From Rippkaea orientalis PCC 8801 (lineage in GTDB: Bacteria > Cyanobacteriota > Cyanobacteriia > Cyanobacteriales > Microcystaceae): a DNA stretch of 64,000 bases. Numbering within the stretch: the stretch's first letter is position 1; each line of letters starts with the position of its first letter. The translations under genes were made by a program, and so were the position numbers. The notes beneath the pieces are model-generated. The model did not search any database. It was given only the letters and a program-made list of their open reading frames with translations, and was not told the origin of the DNA. Location: positions 3,690,097-3,754,096 of the forward strand of contig NC_011726.1 of NCBI RefSeq assembly GCF_000021805.1, in the 5' to 3' direction. Below, piece after piece: positions 1 to 8,117 of this stretch.

Positions 1-133
1 CCCCCAAACAATAGAAGATATTGACGTGGGGAGGAACGTATTTGCTGGTGATATCATCGGAAATCGCTTGGATTTCGAGGCGATTATCGAACCACTTGTA
101 GATAGGAGAGTCGGTAACTTGTTTAGAGAACAT
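1..133 (-). CDS. petB: Cytochrome b6, N-terminal part only (runs off the window)
   Basis: Reading leftwards from the ATG at 133 gives 44 codons that begin [15 protein letters not shown] and continue with [17 protein letters not shown], the highly conserved start of cyanobacterial cytochrome b6. This is the di-haem membrane subunit of the cytochrome b6f complex in thylakoids, which passes electrons from plastoquinol to plastocyanin or cytochrome c6. Only the stromal N-terminus before the first membrane helix is inside the window. In cyanobacteria petB is normally followed by petD, which would lie outside to the left. The identification rests on protein recall and is very strong for so short a piece. 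Confidence 0.93.
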   Translation of the reverse strand, partial: MFSKQVTDSPIYKWFDNRLEIQAISDDITSKYVPPHVNIFYCLG

Positions 134-180
134 TTGAAGCTAGATAGGCTGTCGAATGAATAATTGAGGATGGGTTGGGT

Positions 181-220
181 TTGACAGGGGAAAACGAGAT
201 CCTAGGTTTTCCACTGTCAA
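181..220. other. Imperfect inverted repeat upstream of petB
   Basis: TTGACAGGGGAAAAC at 181-195 is complementary, with one mismatch, to GTTTTCCACTGTCAA at 206-220, leaving a 10-base loop. It lies about 50 bases upstream of the petB start, so it would fall in the petB leader if transcription starts further right. It could be a leader hairpin, a protein-binding dyad or a decayed repeat. No U-run follows the arm on the minus strand. Confidence 0.45.
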
Positions 221-392
221 GATTTGGCTATATATTAAGCGTACTATGCCGTTGCTTCCCTTGAAGAACCCCATGGGATTGTTCAACGGAAAGGTGAGAA
301 TCTCATTAAAAAATGTAACACATCACTGGGGTTGCTTTCATAGCGATCGCGCTAATATGATTAGAGAAGACTCCCACGGTAGCCAAGCAGCC

Positions 393-753
393 ATGACATT
401 ACAGACGATTATCTGGCGTATTGAAGATTATCATCCCATGATTGAGGCGGGTTTGCTTGAAGATCGTCGTGTCGAATTATTAAGGGAAGAAATTGTCACC
501 ATGTCCCCCGAAAGACCCGAACCCGCTCAATTAAGTACGGATACGGCAGATCATTTATGGAGAGTTTTAGGTTCAAAAGTACTTATCTTGTTCTTACAAC
601 AAAGGTGGGCATTGTTCCCCCTACCATTCACTCAATACAGCGGCCTATTTTCTTCGTCCTGGGACTCCTGCCGCACTGTGGGATAATCAATTAAGTGAAG
701 TGGTAAAAATTACCGAGGTTTGTGCCTTTAGTTTAACGGGTGAAATAGTTTAA
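393..753 (+). pseudogene. Broken Uma2/DUF820-type endonuclease-fold gene
   Basis: From the ATG at 393 the frame reads WRIEDYHPMIEAG, LEDRRVELLREEIVTMSPE and a following [13 protein letters not shown]. This is the typical N-terminal third of Uma2-family (DUF820, PD-(D/E)XK-like) proteins, which are extremely common in cyanobacteria. After about residue 70 the family resemblance stops and the frame closes at 686. A second frame (631-753) continues with a plausible protein-like tail ending GEIV. The usual length is about 190 residues with a catalytic PDI/V motif that is missing here. A degenerate GGTGGGCATTG-type palindrome at about 604-625 sits at the break. I infer a frameshifted, internally deleted remnant. 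Confidence 0.6.
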
Positions 754-777
754 AATCAATCCAATATAGCCCAATTT

Positions 778-1599
778 ATGAAGACTTTAAATCCCAGACT
801 AAAAATCAATCACCCCCTAAATATCGAGCAAGATTTTGCTCTGATTCTAACTGCTAGTATCGATATTAAAGGAATGCCAAAAGCCTATCCTACGGTAGCA
901 GAACAGCGACAAGAAGACTACTATAATAGTGTTAAATACTATGTTAATAATCAGCCCAGAATCCAAAAAATAATCTTCATTGAAAATTCAGGATGGCCTC
1001 TCGATAGAGTTCAAGAAGCCATTAAAGATAATCCCCATAACAAAAAAGTTGAATTTATCTCCTTAAATTGTAATGATTTTCCTCGACAATTAGGCAAAGG
1101 CTATGGAGAATGTTTACTCATAGAAAAAGGGCTAGAACAATCCAATTTAATTCAAACTGTCACCCATTTTGCTAAAATTACGGGGCGAATTTATTTGAAG
1201 AATATGACCCAAATTTTAGAAAGAACTGAGGAATATTATGACTGTTTATGTGATTATAAAGATCAAGGTTGGAGAATCAGAAAATTATGGGGAGAAAAGT
1301 ACGTCGGTCCTCATTGTGATACCCGATTTTTAGTGTTTAGTCGAGACTTTTACCAGAACTATATTAAACCCCTGCATCAACAACACCAAAAGGGGTGTTT
1401 CTATATTGAAACCCAATTTTATGACCAGATTAAAAGTTTAGAAGGAGAACAAAAGATTATTAACCGATTTGCTATTGAACCTGATTTTCAGGGAATTGCT
1501 GGACATTTTGGCGGCAAAAATTATAGCAGTAGAAAAGAAAGAACCAAATTTATGATTCGAGCATGGACTCGAAAATTAATACCGACTTTACATCTCTAA
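778..1599 (+). CDS. Conserved protein, possible sugar-transfer enzyme
   Basis: This 273-residue protein is not assigned with certainty. The N-terminal third has alternating beta/alpha character: FALILTASIDI near residue 20, IQKIIFIENSGW near residue 80 and VEFISLN near residue 110. A conserved-looking KGYGECLLIEKGL follows at about 126, then FAKITGRIYLKN at about 150. The pattern of a GYGE loop before a 'TGR-hydrophobic-N' strand resembles nucleotide-sugar-dependent transferases that make capsule or O-antigen, but no DXD motif is clear. There is no signal peptide or membrane segment. It stands alone between a decayed Uma2 gene and repeat DNA. The start is the ATG just after an AT-rich stretch with no strong ribosome site. 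Confidence 0.6.
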   Translation: MKTLNPRLKINHPLNIEQDFALILTASIDIKGMPKAYPTVAEQRQEDYYNSVKYYVNNQPRIQKIIFIENSGWPLDRVQEAIKDNPHNKKVEFISLNCNDFPRQLGKGYGECLLIEKGLEQSNLIQTVTHFAKITGRIYLKNMTQILERTEEYYDCLCDYKDQGWRIRKLWGEKYVGPHCDTRFLVFSRDFYQNYIKPLHQQHQKGCFYIETQFYDQIKSLEGEQKIINRFAIEPDFQGIAGHFGGKNYSSRKERTKFMIRAWTRKLIPTLHL

Positions 1600-1659
1600 C
1601 TACCCGAATATTCTATCCTTTATAGACCTAGCCCCCTCGGTCAGATGTTAATAATTTTA

Positions 1660-1756
1660 TTATAGTCATTTCAAGTAAGAATGCGACAAAGATTGATCTA
1701 CGAAAGCTATCACAACAAGAAAGTAGGTATCTCACTTTAAATTGAAATGACTATAA
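1660..1756. repeat. 97-bp miniature element with 15-bp perfect terminal inverted repeats
   Basis: TTATAGTCATTTCAA at 1660-1674 is exactly complementary to TTGAAATGACTATAA at 1742-1756. The outer TA and the length suggest an IS630/Tc1-type non-autonomous element. The interior encodes a short open stretch (ATKIDLRKLSQQE) that may be a transposase scrap, but this is weak. It lies downstream of ndhB, next to a GGTGGGCA palindrome. Confidence 0.6.
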
Positions 1757-1764
1757 ATCATAAA

Positions 1765-1781
1765 GGTGGGCATTGCCCACC
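1765..1781. repeat. REP-like palindrome GGTGGGCA-T-TGCCCACC
   Basis: This is a perfect 8-base inverted repeat with a one-base centre, followed by CTAC. It belongs to the dispersed family also seen at 4603, 28910 and 53503-53566. It lies just past the ndhB stop and could act as an RNA end-stabilising hairpin. Confidence 0.7.
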
Positions 1782-1787
1782 CTACAA

Positions 1788-3341
1788 CTATTTAGACTCG
1801 GTGGGGACTTGTGAAATTCGAGTATTGATGATCGCTGACTGTAAAATGGGAGTACTGGTTACCGAATCATTGGCTAAAGTAAACAAAGGATTCGATAAAA
1901 TTCCCGCCAGAGAAGTCGCAATGAGGGTTAAAACAATACCCACTTGTAGGGGACGCATTCCCGGTAAATTCCAACGAATTTGAGGGTAATTTTTCACCGC
2001 ATCGGACATCTCTTGAGGTTCTTTGACCACCATCATTTTTACGACACGGATGTAGTAATAAATGGATACCACACTGGTGACTAATCCTAAAATAACCAGT
2101 CCGTAGAGTTCTGCTTGCCAACCAGCCCAGAACAGATAAATTTTACCAAAGAAGCCCGCTAGGGGAGGAATGCCGCCTAAAGACAGTAAACAGATACTTA
2201 AAGCCAAGGTCAATAAAGGATCTTTCTGATACAGTCCCGCATATTCGCTAATTTTATCTGTTCCGGTGCGCAGGGAAAAGAGAATGATACAAGCAAATGC
2301 CCCTAGGTTCATAAACAAATAAACCAAGAGGTAGAACACCATACTAGAGTATCCTGCATCGGTTCCAGCCACCAGACCAATCATGACAAAACCCGCTTGA
2401 CCAATGGAAGAATAGGCTAACATCCGCTTCATACTAGTTTGTGCCAAGGCTACTACATTACCGAGTACCATACTCAGAATAGCCAACGCGGTGAAGACAA
2501 AATGCCATTCTTCGCCAACAGAAGCAAACGCAGTGACTAACAAGCGAATTGCCAAAGCAAACCCGGCCGCTTTCGACCCCACAGAGAGAAAAGCAACCAC
2601 AGGAGTGGGAGAACCCTCATAGACATCGGGAGTCCATTGGTGGAAAGGAACCGCAGAAATTTTAAAGGCAATTCCGGCAATAACAAACACTAGGGCAATA
2701 GCCAGTCCTAAAGATTCCCCACCATTAGCTGCGGCAATCTTAGTAGCAATGGCATCGAGGGCAGTTTCTCCTGCTGATAATCCATAGAGTAAGGAGACTC
2801 CGTAGAGGAAAATGGCGGAACTAGAAGCCCCAATTAACAGATATTTTAAGGCCGCCTCATTGGAACGAGGGTCACGCTTCATGTATCCCGTCATCAGGTA
2901 AGAGGAGATACTCAGCATTTCTAGGGAGATGAAAATCATCACCAATTCATTAGCCCCACAGAGGAACATTCCCCCTAGGGTTGCCGTTAGCATAATGGCG
3001 ATAAATTCCGCTAAGGATGTCCCTGTCTGTTCCACATAGCGAATAGACATTAAAATAGTAACGGCGGTAGAAAGGGCGATAATTGCCCGAAAAACAATGC
3101 TGAGGTTATCGCTATTGAAAGAGTTTAAGAACCCGATGGGGTGAGGGCTATCCCAGGCTAAATAGAGGGCTACAATCGAGGCTAATAACCCAATAATGGC
3201 CATATAGGGCAGCCAACTCTTAGAACTACGTCCAAAAATGAGATCGCCAACGAGAACGCCAACCAGAGTAATAATTACAATTCCTTCTGGCAGAATTGTT
3301 CCGGCGTTCAGTTGACTGGCAATGGTACTAGAAAAATCCAT
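1788..3341 (-). CDS. ndhB: NAD(P)H-quinone oxidoreductase subunit 2 (NdhB)
   Basis: NdhB is a proton-pumping membrane subunit of NDH-1, which drives cyclic electron flow, respiration and CO2 uptake in thylakoids. The 517-residue length matches the family (about 520). It is hydrophobic throughout with about 14 membrane segments. It contains proton-pump family features: [19 protein letters not shown] near residue 135, the [14 protein letters not shown] segment, a lysine-containing [20 protein letters not shown] at about 228, and [15 protein letters not shown] near 305. In cyanobacteria ndhB is usually a single gene away from the other ndh clusters, as here. The start ATG at 3341 gives the expected N-terminus MDFSSTIAS. 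Confidence 0.97.
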   Translation of the reverse strand: MDFSSTIASQLNAGTILPEGIVIITLVGVLVGDLIFGRSSKSWLPYMAIIGLLASIVALYLAWDSPHPIGFLNSFNSDNLSIVFRAIIALSTAVTILMSIRYVEQTGTSLAEFIAIMLTATLGGMFLCGANELVMIFISLEMLSISSYLMTGYMKRDPRSNEAALKYLLIGASSSAIFLYGVSLLYGLSAGETALDAIATKIAAANGGESLGLAIALVFVIAGIAFKISAVPFHQWTPDVYEGSPTPVVAFLSVGSKAAGFALAIRLLVTAFASVGEEWHFVFTALAILSMVLGNVVALAQTSMKRMLAYSSIGQAGFVMIGLVAGTDAGYSSMVFYLLVYLFMNLGAFACIILFSLRTGTDKISEYAGLYQKDPLLTLALSICLLSLGGIPPLAGFFGKIYLFWAGWQAELYGLVILGLVTSVVSIYYYIRVVKMMVVKEPQEMSDAVKNYPQIRWNLPGMRPLQVGIVLTLIATSLAGILSNPLFTLANDSVTSTPILQSAIINTRISQVPTESK

Positions 3342-3523
3342 AGAGTTTCAAAATGAAGTCATCAAGTCAGAAATCAGACGTTAAACATCTGTCAACTCTG
3401 TTCTGGTTAGTTATATTCCTCTTGGATCATAATGGACAAGCGTAGTTTCAGGCTAGTCTTTAAGGTTGCGATCGCAGTTCTTAGACAATAGATAATAAGT
3501 ATTGATAAGTTATCCTAAATAAA

Positions 3524-3534
3524 GGGAGGTGATC
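3524..3534 (+). promoter_or_regulatory. Extended Shine-Dalgarno site deciding the mnmA start
   Basis: GGGAGGTGATC lies before the ATG at 3541. Ten of its bases (GGAGGTGATC) are complementary to the anti-Shine-Dalgarno end of 16S rRNA, and the spacing of six bases is good. This favours the ATG over the in-frame GTG at 3529, which overlaps the site itself. So long a match is unusual in cyanobacteria, where many genes have weak sites. Confidence 0.7.
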
Positions 3535-3540
3535 GAGAAA

Positions 3541-4590
3541 ATGAATAAAGTTGTTGTCGGTTTGTCAGGAGGGGTTGATAGTTCCGTTGCTGCTGCTGTT
3601 TTGCATCATCAAGGCTATGAAGTCATTGGGTTAACCCTATGGTTGATGAAAGGGAAGGGACAATGCTGTTCTGAAGGGATGGTAGATGCGGCCTTTATTT
3701 GCGAACAATTGGGCATTCCTCATCACATTGTCGATAGTCGAGACGTATTTCAAGCCAATATCGTTAATTATTTAGTGTCAGGCTATGAAGCGGGTATTAC
3801 CCCCCTTCCTTGTTCCCAATGTAATCGGGCGGTGAAATTTGGTCCGATGTTGAATTATGCTAGACAAGAGTTAGGGTGCGATCGCATTGCCACTGGACAT
3901 TATGCCCGCATTCGTTACGATGAAATAAGCCAACGCTATCAATTATTACGCGCCATTGATCGCAATAAAGATCAGTCCTATTTTCTCTATGATCTCTCCC
4001 AAGAAATGTTAGCCGGAACGGTGTTTCCTTTAGGGGATCAAACCAAAGAAGACACCCGACGCATTGCTGCGGAATTTGACTTAAAAACCGCCAGTAAACC
4101 AGAAAGTCAAGATTTATGTTTAATTGAAGCCCACGGTTCGATGAAGACGTTTCTTGACCAATATATTCATCAAAAAGAAGGCGATATTGTCGATCTTGAA
4201 GGGAAGGTTTTAGGCAAACATCAAGGGATTCATCATTATACCATTGGACAGCGCAAAGGTTTAGGTGTTGCTGCTCCTGAGCCTTTATATGTGGTAAAAC
4301 TTGATCCGATTATGAATCAAGTTATTGTAGCAAATCGGGCTAATGCGGGACGATCTGATTGTACCGTAACCCGTTTGAATTGGGTATCTATTGCTGCACC
4401 GTCTACTCCAATACGAGTAGAAACCCAAATTCGCTATCGTTCTTCTGCGGTTCCCGTTGATTTAATCCCTTTAGAAGATAATCGAGTTAAATTAGTCTTT
4501 GATGAACCAGAATTTGGCATTACCCCAGGCCAAGCGGCAGTTTTCTATGATGGAGAAATCCTATTAGGAGGGGGAATTATTGAACTATAA
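3541..4590 (+). CDS. mnmA: tRNA-specific 2-thiouridylase MnmA
   Basis: MnmA thiolates the wobble uridine (U34) of tRNAs for Lys, Glu and Gln using ATP and persulfide sulfur. The 349-residue product starts with the PP-loop motif GLSGGVDSS at residues 7-15. It has the two expected catalytic cysteines: Cys94 in [11 protein letters not shown] and Cys193 in [14 protein letters not shown] (117-123) and DQSYFLY (144-150) are also characteristic. The C-terminal beta-barrel reads [11 protein letters not shown] and ends with [10 protein letters not shown]. The extended ribosome site supports the ATG used. It stands alone, divergent from ndhB, with a REP-like palindrome just after its stop. Confidence 0.97.
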   Translation: MNKVVVGLSGGVDSSVAAAVLHHQGYEVIGLTLWLMKGKGQCCSEGMVDAAFICEQLGIPHHIVDSRDVFQANIVNYLVSGYEAGITPLPCSQCNRAVKFGPMLNYARQELGCDRIATGHYARIRYDEISQRYQLLRAIDRNKDQSYFLYDLSQEMLAGTVFPLGDQTKEDTRRIAAEFDLKTASKPESQDLCLIEAHGSMKTFLDQYIHQKEGDIVDLEGKVLGKHQGIHHYTIGQRKGLGVAAPEPLYVVKLDPIMNQVIVANRANAGRSDCTVTRLNWVSIAAPSTPIRVETQIRYRSSAVPVDLIPLEDNRVKLVFDEPEFGITPGQAAVFYDGEILLGGGIIEL

Positions 4591-4602
4591 TTTTCCTTGT
4601 AG

Positions 4603-4619
4603 GGTGGGTAATGCCCACC
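4603..4619. repeat. REP-like palindrome after mnmA
   Basis: GGTGGGTAATGCCCACC, preceded by GTAG, is an imperfect version of the dispersed GGTGGGCAATGCCCACC palindrome. It lies 12 bases after the mnmA stop, where it may act as a 3' RNA hairpin. There is no T-run. Confidence 0.65.
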
Positions 4620-4662
4620 ACAACTTATTAGGATAATACTGAAATATTGATTAAGCAATCAA

Positions 4663-4929
4663 ATGTTATTAGCCCACGGCAACCATTCCCACACCAATCA
4701 TCAGGAAACTATTACCCCGTTTCCTACTCCTAAAACTCATTCTACCAATAATGATTCAACCCACAAATCAGGGGGAAAAACTGAAGTATTAACCCTCAGT
4801 ATTCAATTAAATGATTCTCCGTTAAAGTCTTCTATTAATTCCTTGCCAGGATTAGGAGAATTAATCTTTTTGATGATAGTAATAACACCAATTTTTTTAA
4901 CATTAATTAAGAAAAAAATACAACATTAA
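4663..4929 (+). CDS. Small His-rich single-pass membrane protein, unknown
   Basis: The 88-residue product begins MLLAHGNHSHTNHQ, with several more His, Thr and Asn residues before residue 40. It has one hydrophobic helix near the end (LIFLMIVITPIFLTLI, about 66-81) and a KKKIQH tail. The His cluster could bind metal, but nothing proves it. The layout suggests a C-terminally anchored protein with the His-rich tail outside the cytoplasm. It ends two bases from the convergent small gene at 4932. Confidence 0.6.
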   Translation: MLLAHGNHSHTNHQETITPFPTPKTHSTNNDSTHKSGGKTEVLTLSIQLNDSPLKSSINSLPGLGELIFLMIVITPIFLTLIKKKIQH

Positions 4930-4931
4930 TG

Positions 4932-5114
4932 TTATTTCGGTTTACATTTGCCAGAACGAATGAGTCCAACACGACGGTTAATCGCTTCGTCTTGGGAATT
5001 AAAAGGACCCCAAAATTGAGTCGCTTCGGAAGGTTTTTGGTGATCAATATTAACCGATAAAATTTGACAATAACCTTCAGTATTTTTAACGATGTAAAAT
5101 TTTTGACTCATCAT
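4932..5114 (-). CDS. Small conserved-looking soluble protein, unknown
   Basis: This is a 60-residue protein, MMSQKFYIVKN followed by FWGPFNSQDEAINRRVGLIRSGKCKP. The WGPF, 'eAi-RRVGLIR' and KCKP elements read like a conserved small domain with a beta-strand start and an amphipathic helix. I recall similar cyanobacterial hypothetical proteins but no function. Translation may begin at either of the two adjacent ATGs. It converges on the preceding gene with a two-base gap. Confidence 0.6.
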   Translation of the reverse strand: MMSQKFYIVKNTEGYCQILSVNIDHQKPSEATQFWGPFNSQDEAINRRVGLIRSGKCKPK

Positions 5115-5237
5115 GTTTCACCATTTATTATCATAAACTAAGACATAATTTTTAGCGTATGCTAAATGAGCATTGTTTAACTCAATAACTGCTTTTTATT
5201 GAACAACAACTCTATTTTCTACAGACTTCCTATATAA

Positions 5238-5290
5238 TACCAAATCCAGTTTAATTAGAACAATATCCCTTCTGATAATCAGATTTGGTA
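5238..5290. repeat. 53-bp miniature palindromic element (TACCAAATC ends)
   Basis: TACCAAATC at 5238-5246 is exactly inverted at 5282-5290 (GATTTGGTA). A further CTGATAATCAG sits just inside the right arm. A left-half relative, TACCAAATCTGGTTAT, occurs at 14904 at the end of a truncated gene copy, so the element appears dispersed. It lies in the leader region of the HMA_2 gene. Confidence 0.55.
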
Positions 5291-5374
5291 TAATTAGAGA
5301 GCCTAGGATGCTTCAACAGAAAATCAGACTAGCGATGATGAAAAAAATAGTAATCAGATGGGGAGAAAACACTT

Positions 5375-5911
5375 ATGCTTGATCAAATGTCAGGTTCAGT
5401 TACTCATCAACAAAAATTACCAGCAACAGAAGAACAGATTATTGAATTTTTAAAAGAGCATAATGAACTTGAAATGATTCTTCCTGTGCTTCTTGGAGTG
5501 ATTGTTACCAGTCGATTTCAACTGCGGGGAGCCTACGCTCTTTTGGTGAACTTAGCAATCGCTGCTATTTTTAATCAAATCTTTATTAACCTAAAAAAAC
5601 TTGATCCCTCTGCAACCGCTATTAGTGCTAGAGCAACAACCATTACCCCAGAACCTGATACTAATAGTAAATATACCATTGTTCATTCCGTACCCGGTAG
5701 GATTCGTTTAAAAATTCCCCAATTAAAAGAAGATCCAGATTTTGCTACTCGTTGCCAACAATTATTACACCAAGATAGTCATGTTATTCATGTTCGGGTT
5801 AATCGCGCTGCTGCCTCAATTGTGATTAATTATCATAGTCAAGGATTATCGGATTTTGACTTAGGATTACGTCTCCTAAGTATTATGAATAAAGCTGAGA
5901 GAGAAGAATGA
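5375..5911 (+). CDS. HMA_2-domain membrane protein
   Basis: The 178-residue protein has hydrophobic segments at about 33-72 (MILPVLLGVIVTSRFQ, ALLVNLAIAAIFNQIF). After a linker comes the HMA_2 signature VHSVPGRIRLKIPQL at about 105-120, then VRVNRAAASIVINY at about 145-160. HMA_2 domains have the ferredoxin-like fold of heavy-metal-binding domains but lack the CXXC pair, as here. In cyanobacteria such genes often precede a heavy-metal P-type ATPase and are thought to act with it. Here the ATPase has been lost except for its tail directly downstream. The protein may therefore have outlived its partner. Confidence 0.8.
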   Translation: MLDQMSGSVTHQQKLPATEEQIIEFLKEHNELEMILPVLLGVIVTSRFQLRGAYALLVNLAIAAIFNQIFINLKKLDPSATAISARATTITPEPDTNSKYTIVHSVPGRIRLKIPQLKEDPDFATRCQQLLHQDSHVIHVRVNRAAASIVINYHSQGLSDFDLGLRLLSIMNKAEREE

Positions 5912-6020
5912 ATTATATTTGGTATTATTTGCTACTTTAGTGCATAATGGAACGGCTATTATGGCTGGATTAAACAGTTTATGGCCGCTGTTACAACATC
6001 AAATTGAAACCCATGAATAA
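5910..6020 (+). pseudogene. C-terminal stump of a heavy-metal P-type ATPase
   Basis: The frame ending at the TAA at 6018-6020 reads LFATLVHNGTAIMAGLNSL and then WPLLQHQIETHE. The VHNG-hydrophobic-AGLN-L motif is the very end of the last membrane segment of heavy-metal-translocating P1B-type ATPases. No start codon, phosphorylation motif (DKTGT) or other ATPase part lies upstream. The HMA_2 gene abuts it directly in another frame. I infer an internal deletion that removed roughly 2 kb of ATPase gene. The next gene's ATG lies inside this stump. Confidence 0.75.
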
Positions 6021-6336
6021 TATTTTTCAGATTCCTTCTAACCTTGGTGATCAAGAAATCTTTGAAACGATTTTAGCTAATCCAACCCTAAAAGTTGAAC
6101 GAATTATTTCTAGTGGTCAAGTTACTGAAGCCGGGAAATGGTATGATCAACAACAGGATGAATGGGTTATCTTGCTACAAGGAGAAGCCCAACTATCCTA
6201 TGAAGATGGAAGGCAAATTAATCTCAAAAAAGGTGACTATTTATTAATTCACTCCCATCAAAAACACAGAGTTGATTATACTAGCAATAATCCTCCTTGT
6301 ATTTGGTTAGCGATTCATAGCAACCTTATGAATTAA
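6013..6336 (+). CDS. Single-domain cupin protein
   Basis: The 107-residue product has a cupin barrel core: EWVILLQGEAQLSYEDG at about 53-69 (motif 1), and LKKGDYLLIHSHQKHRVDY at about 74-92 (motif 2, with His residues that could bind a metal). The PPCIWLAIH ending is typical of small cyanobacterial cupins. The substrate is unknown. The ATG at 6013 is preferred over an upstream TTG. Its first eight bases overlap the ATPase stump. The last 11 bases overlap the convergent DUF1350 gene. Confidence 0.82.
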   Translation: MNNIFQIPSNLGDQEIFETILANPTLKVERIISSGQVTEAGKWYDQQQDEWVILLQGEAQLSYEDGRQINLKKGDYLLIHSHQKHRVDYTSNNPPCIWLAIHSNLMN

Positions 6337-7111
6337 TCAAGGCACTTTGACCCGGATTTAACCAACGTAAAACCTCTTGTTTAAGTCCATATAAATCACG
6401 AGATAAATTTTGTTTGACCCATTGTCCTACCGCATCTAAAGGGGTAAAAACTTCTCCCGCTTCCCAGTTTAATTCCTGTCCTAAAGGAGTGAGATGGTTT
6501 CCGGGTAAATTCAACAAGGAGATCATATTAGGAAACCGTTCTTCTAATAGGGGTTGTAAAATCAAGGTTTGATCAATGGTATCTTTTCTGAATTTAATCA
6601 ATAAGTTACGACGAATGTCATAATCTTTAGCAATAATTGTCTGGGTTTCTTCAGGACAAGGAGTAAACTCTAAATTCAAAGAATTATCAATATCAATCTG
6701 TTCGAGGAAAGGAATAGCGCGACGCACAGGATAATTATTAAAAGAAATTAAAATATTTCCTGCCCTTTCCACCTCAAAAAGACTACCAATCAAAAGGTGG
6801 ATTTTACAGCCTAAACTGTGTCCCATCCCGTAGATAGGCAGATAACGTTGTTTAATAATATTTTGAGTCTGAAGACGGTCTAAAATATTCTCAAAGCGGT
6901 TGAGAACACTGCGGGCGATCGCTAAATGATCGAGGGTATTGACAAACGGGGTAGCAATGATCGCATAACCCGACTGACCGAGTTGTTCAAGCAGCCAACG
7001 ATAGGTCAAATTAGGTGCGGTTCCCACAAATGCCCCACCAAGAAAGTGAATAATAGCAATGGGATACGGGGGTATTAAGATTGAACTACCAGAGATGTCT
7101 TGCCATTCCAT
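6326..7111 (-). CDS. DUF1350 family alpha/beta-hydrolase-like protein
   Basis: The 261-residue protein shows the DUF1350 pattern of cyanobacteria and plastids. There is an early strand and glycine loop (IAIIHFLGGAFVG, about 18-30), then YRWLLEQLGQSGYAIIATPF. A nucleophile-elbow-like GMGHSLGCKIH follows at about 114-124, then NILISFNNYPV. The GHSLG serine suggests hydrolase ancestry. The reaction is unknown. It overlaps the cupin gene tail-to-tail by 11 bases, so the two cannot share a transcript. Confidence 0.85.
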   Translation of the reverse strand: MEWQDISGSSILIPPYPIAIIHFLGGAFVGTAPNLTYRWLLEQLGQSGYAIIATPFVNTLDHLAIARSVLNRFENILDRLQTQNIIKQRYLPIYGMGHSLGCKIHLLIGSLFEVERAGNILISFNNYPVRRAIPFLEQIDIDNSLNLEFTPCPEETQTIIAKDYDIRRNLLIKFRKDTIDQTLILQPLLEERFPNMISLLNLPGNHLTPLGQELNWEAGEVFTPLDAVGQWVKQNLSRDLYGLKQEVLRWLNPGQSALINS

Positions 7112-7542
7112 AGCTTAGCTAAAAACACAGTTAATCTTATTCTAGTTTAGGCATTAACCCAAAGACAGAGAAATTGCCGTTTCTCTCAACACTCAGCCAT
7201 AAGTTCTCAGAAATTATACTTTTTAGCGAGTTTAACTGTTATGATTTCGGTGAAATTAGGGCATACTATCAGCATAGCTGTTAGTAGCTACCTCAACACC
7301 CACCCGTTCTAGCTATTAAAGTGTCATCGACAATCTGGATCAAACTTGTATGTTGGTTGTTCCTTTCTACTGGCTGCGTGGGGGTATATTGAGTGTATTT
7401 TCACTAACGGCAACCTATCTTGCTTAATGAATCCTTAGTTTAAGTCTGGTCAACATTGGTCTGGATATGTTGCAAATCAAGACACTCAACCCTGTGCACC
7501 CCAACAATAAAACATCCTAGTAAAACTATTTTGGATTGAATT
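7112..7542. other. 431-bp intergenic region before the pilin gene
   Basis: No open frame, RNA gene or strong hairpin was recognised. It should hold the divergent promoters of the DUF1350 and pilin genes. A long pilin leader is plausible but cannot be shown. Confidence 0.5.
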
Positions 7543-8076
7543 ATGTCTCGGTTTAATGGATTGTATCTAGCTTATTTGATCAGTTTATCAAAACACTCCC
7601 ATAAACTGACTAAAAATCCTAATAATGGGTTTACCTTGCTAGAATTATTAATAAGTGTTGTAATTATTGGGGTTCTAGCTGCTATTGCTATTCCTTCCTA
7701 TGTAGCAATAGTGGATAATGCTCGTTATGCCGAAGCCAAAATTCAAATGGGGTGTTTAAAGGGGGAATTAGAAGGGTATAGAATCGAATACGGATATTTT
7801 CCCGATGATGTCAATAATAATACAGTTCCTACCGGGATAGAATGTTTTTATCGCCAAAATAGTATGCAAGTTCCTTTTAATTCAAGATATGATTATGAAA
7901 ATTGGTCAGTGTCTGGGGGATGTGTTATTCAAATTACGTTTTTTGGAAAAAATGGGGTACGAAATACCCTCGCTAATACGAATGCTTATCAAGCACCCGG
8001 TTTTCATAAATTTACGACTAATGATGATTTAATCTTAAGCCTTGGGGTTCAAGAGCCTTCAGTTTGTAGCTCTTGA
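7543..8076 (+). CDS. Type IV pilin-like protein
   Basis: The 177-residue protein has a 29-residue leader ending in Gly, then the prepilin cleavage motif G-FTLLELLISVVIIGVLAA. The first mature residue is Phe30 and the conserved Glu is at +5 (Glu34). The hydrophobic helix is followed by AIPSY and a globular part with four cysteines (in MGCL, IECF, GGCV and SVCSS), which could form disulfides. This is a PilA-like major or minor pilin, assembled in the cell envelope for motility, adhesion or DNA uptake. The leader is longer than usual; the Met codons upstream of the Gly leave the exact start open. Confidence 0.9.
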   Translation: MSRFNGLYLAYLISLSKHSHKLTKNPNNGFTLLELLISVVIIGVLAAIAIPSYVAIVDNARYAEAKIQMGCLKGELEGYRIEYGYFPDDVNNNTVPTGIECFYRQNSMQVPFNSRYDYENWSVSGGCVIQITFFGKNGVRNTLANTNAYQAPGFHKFTTNDDLILSLGVQEPSVCSS

Positions 8077-8117
8077 TTTTTTAGTATCATAGAACAAAGT
8101 TAATTAAGCAGTCAATA

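Noticed and set aside
246-392. Upstream extension of the Uma2-type frame
   Set aside because: The 49 extra residues show no family resemblance; similarity starts at the ATG at 393.
1747-1983. Plus-strand open frame starting in the REP-like palindrome
   Set aside because: It overlaps the ndhB coding end and has no protein-like features.
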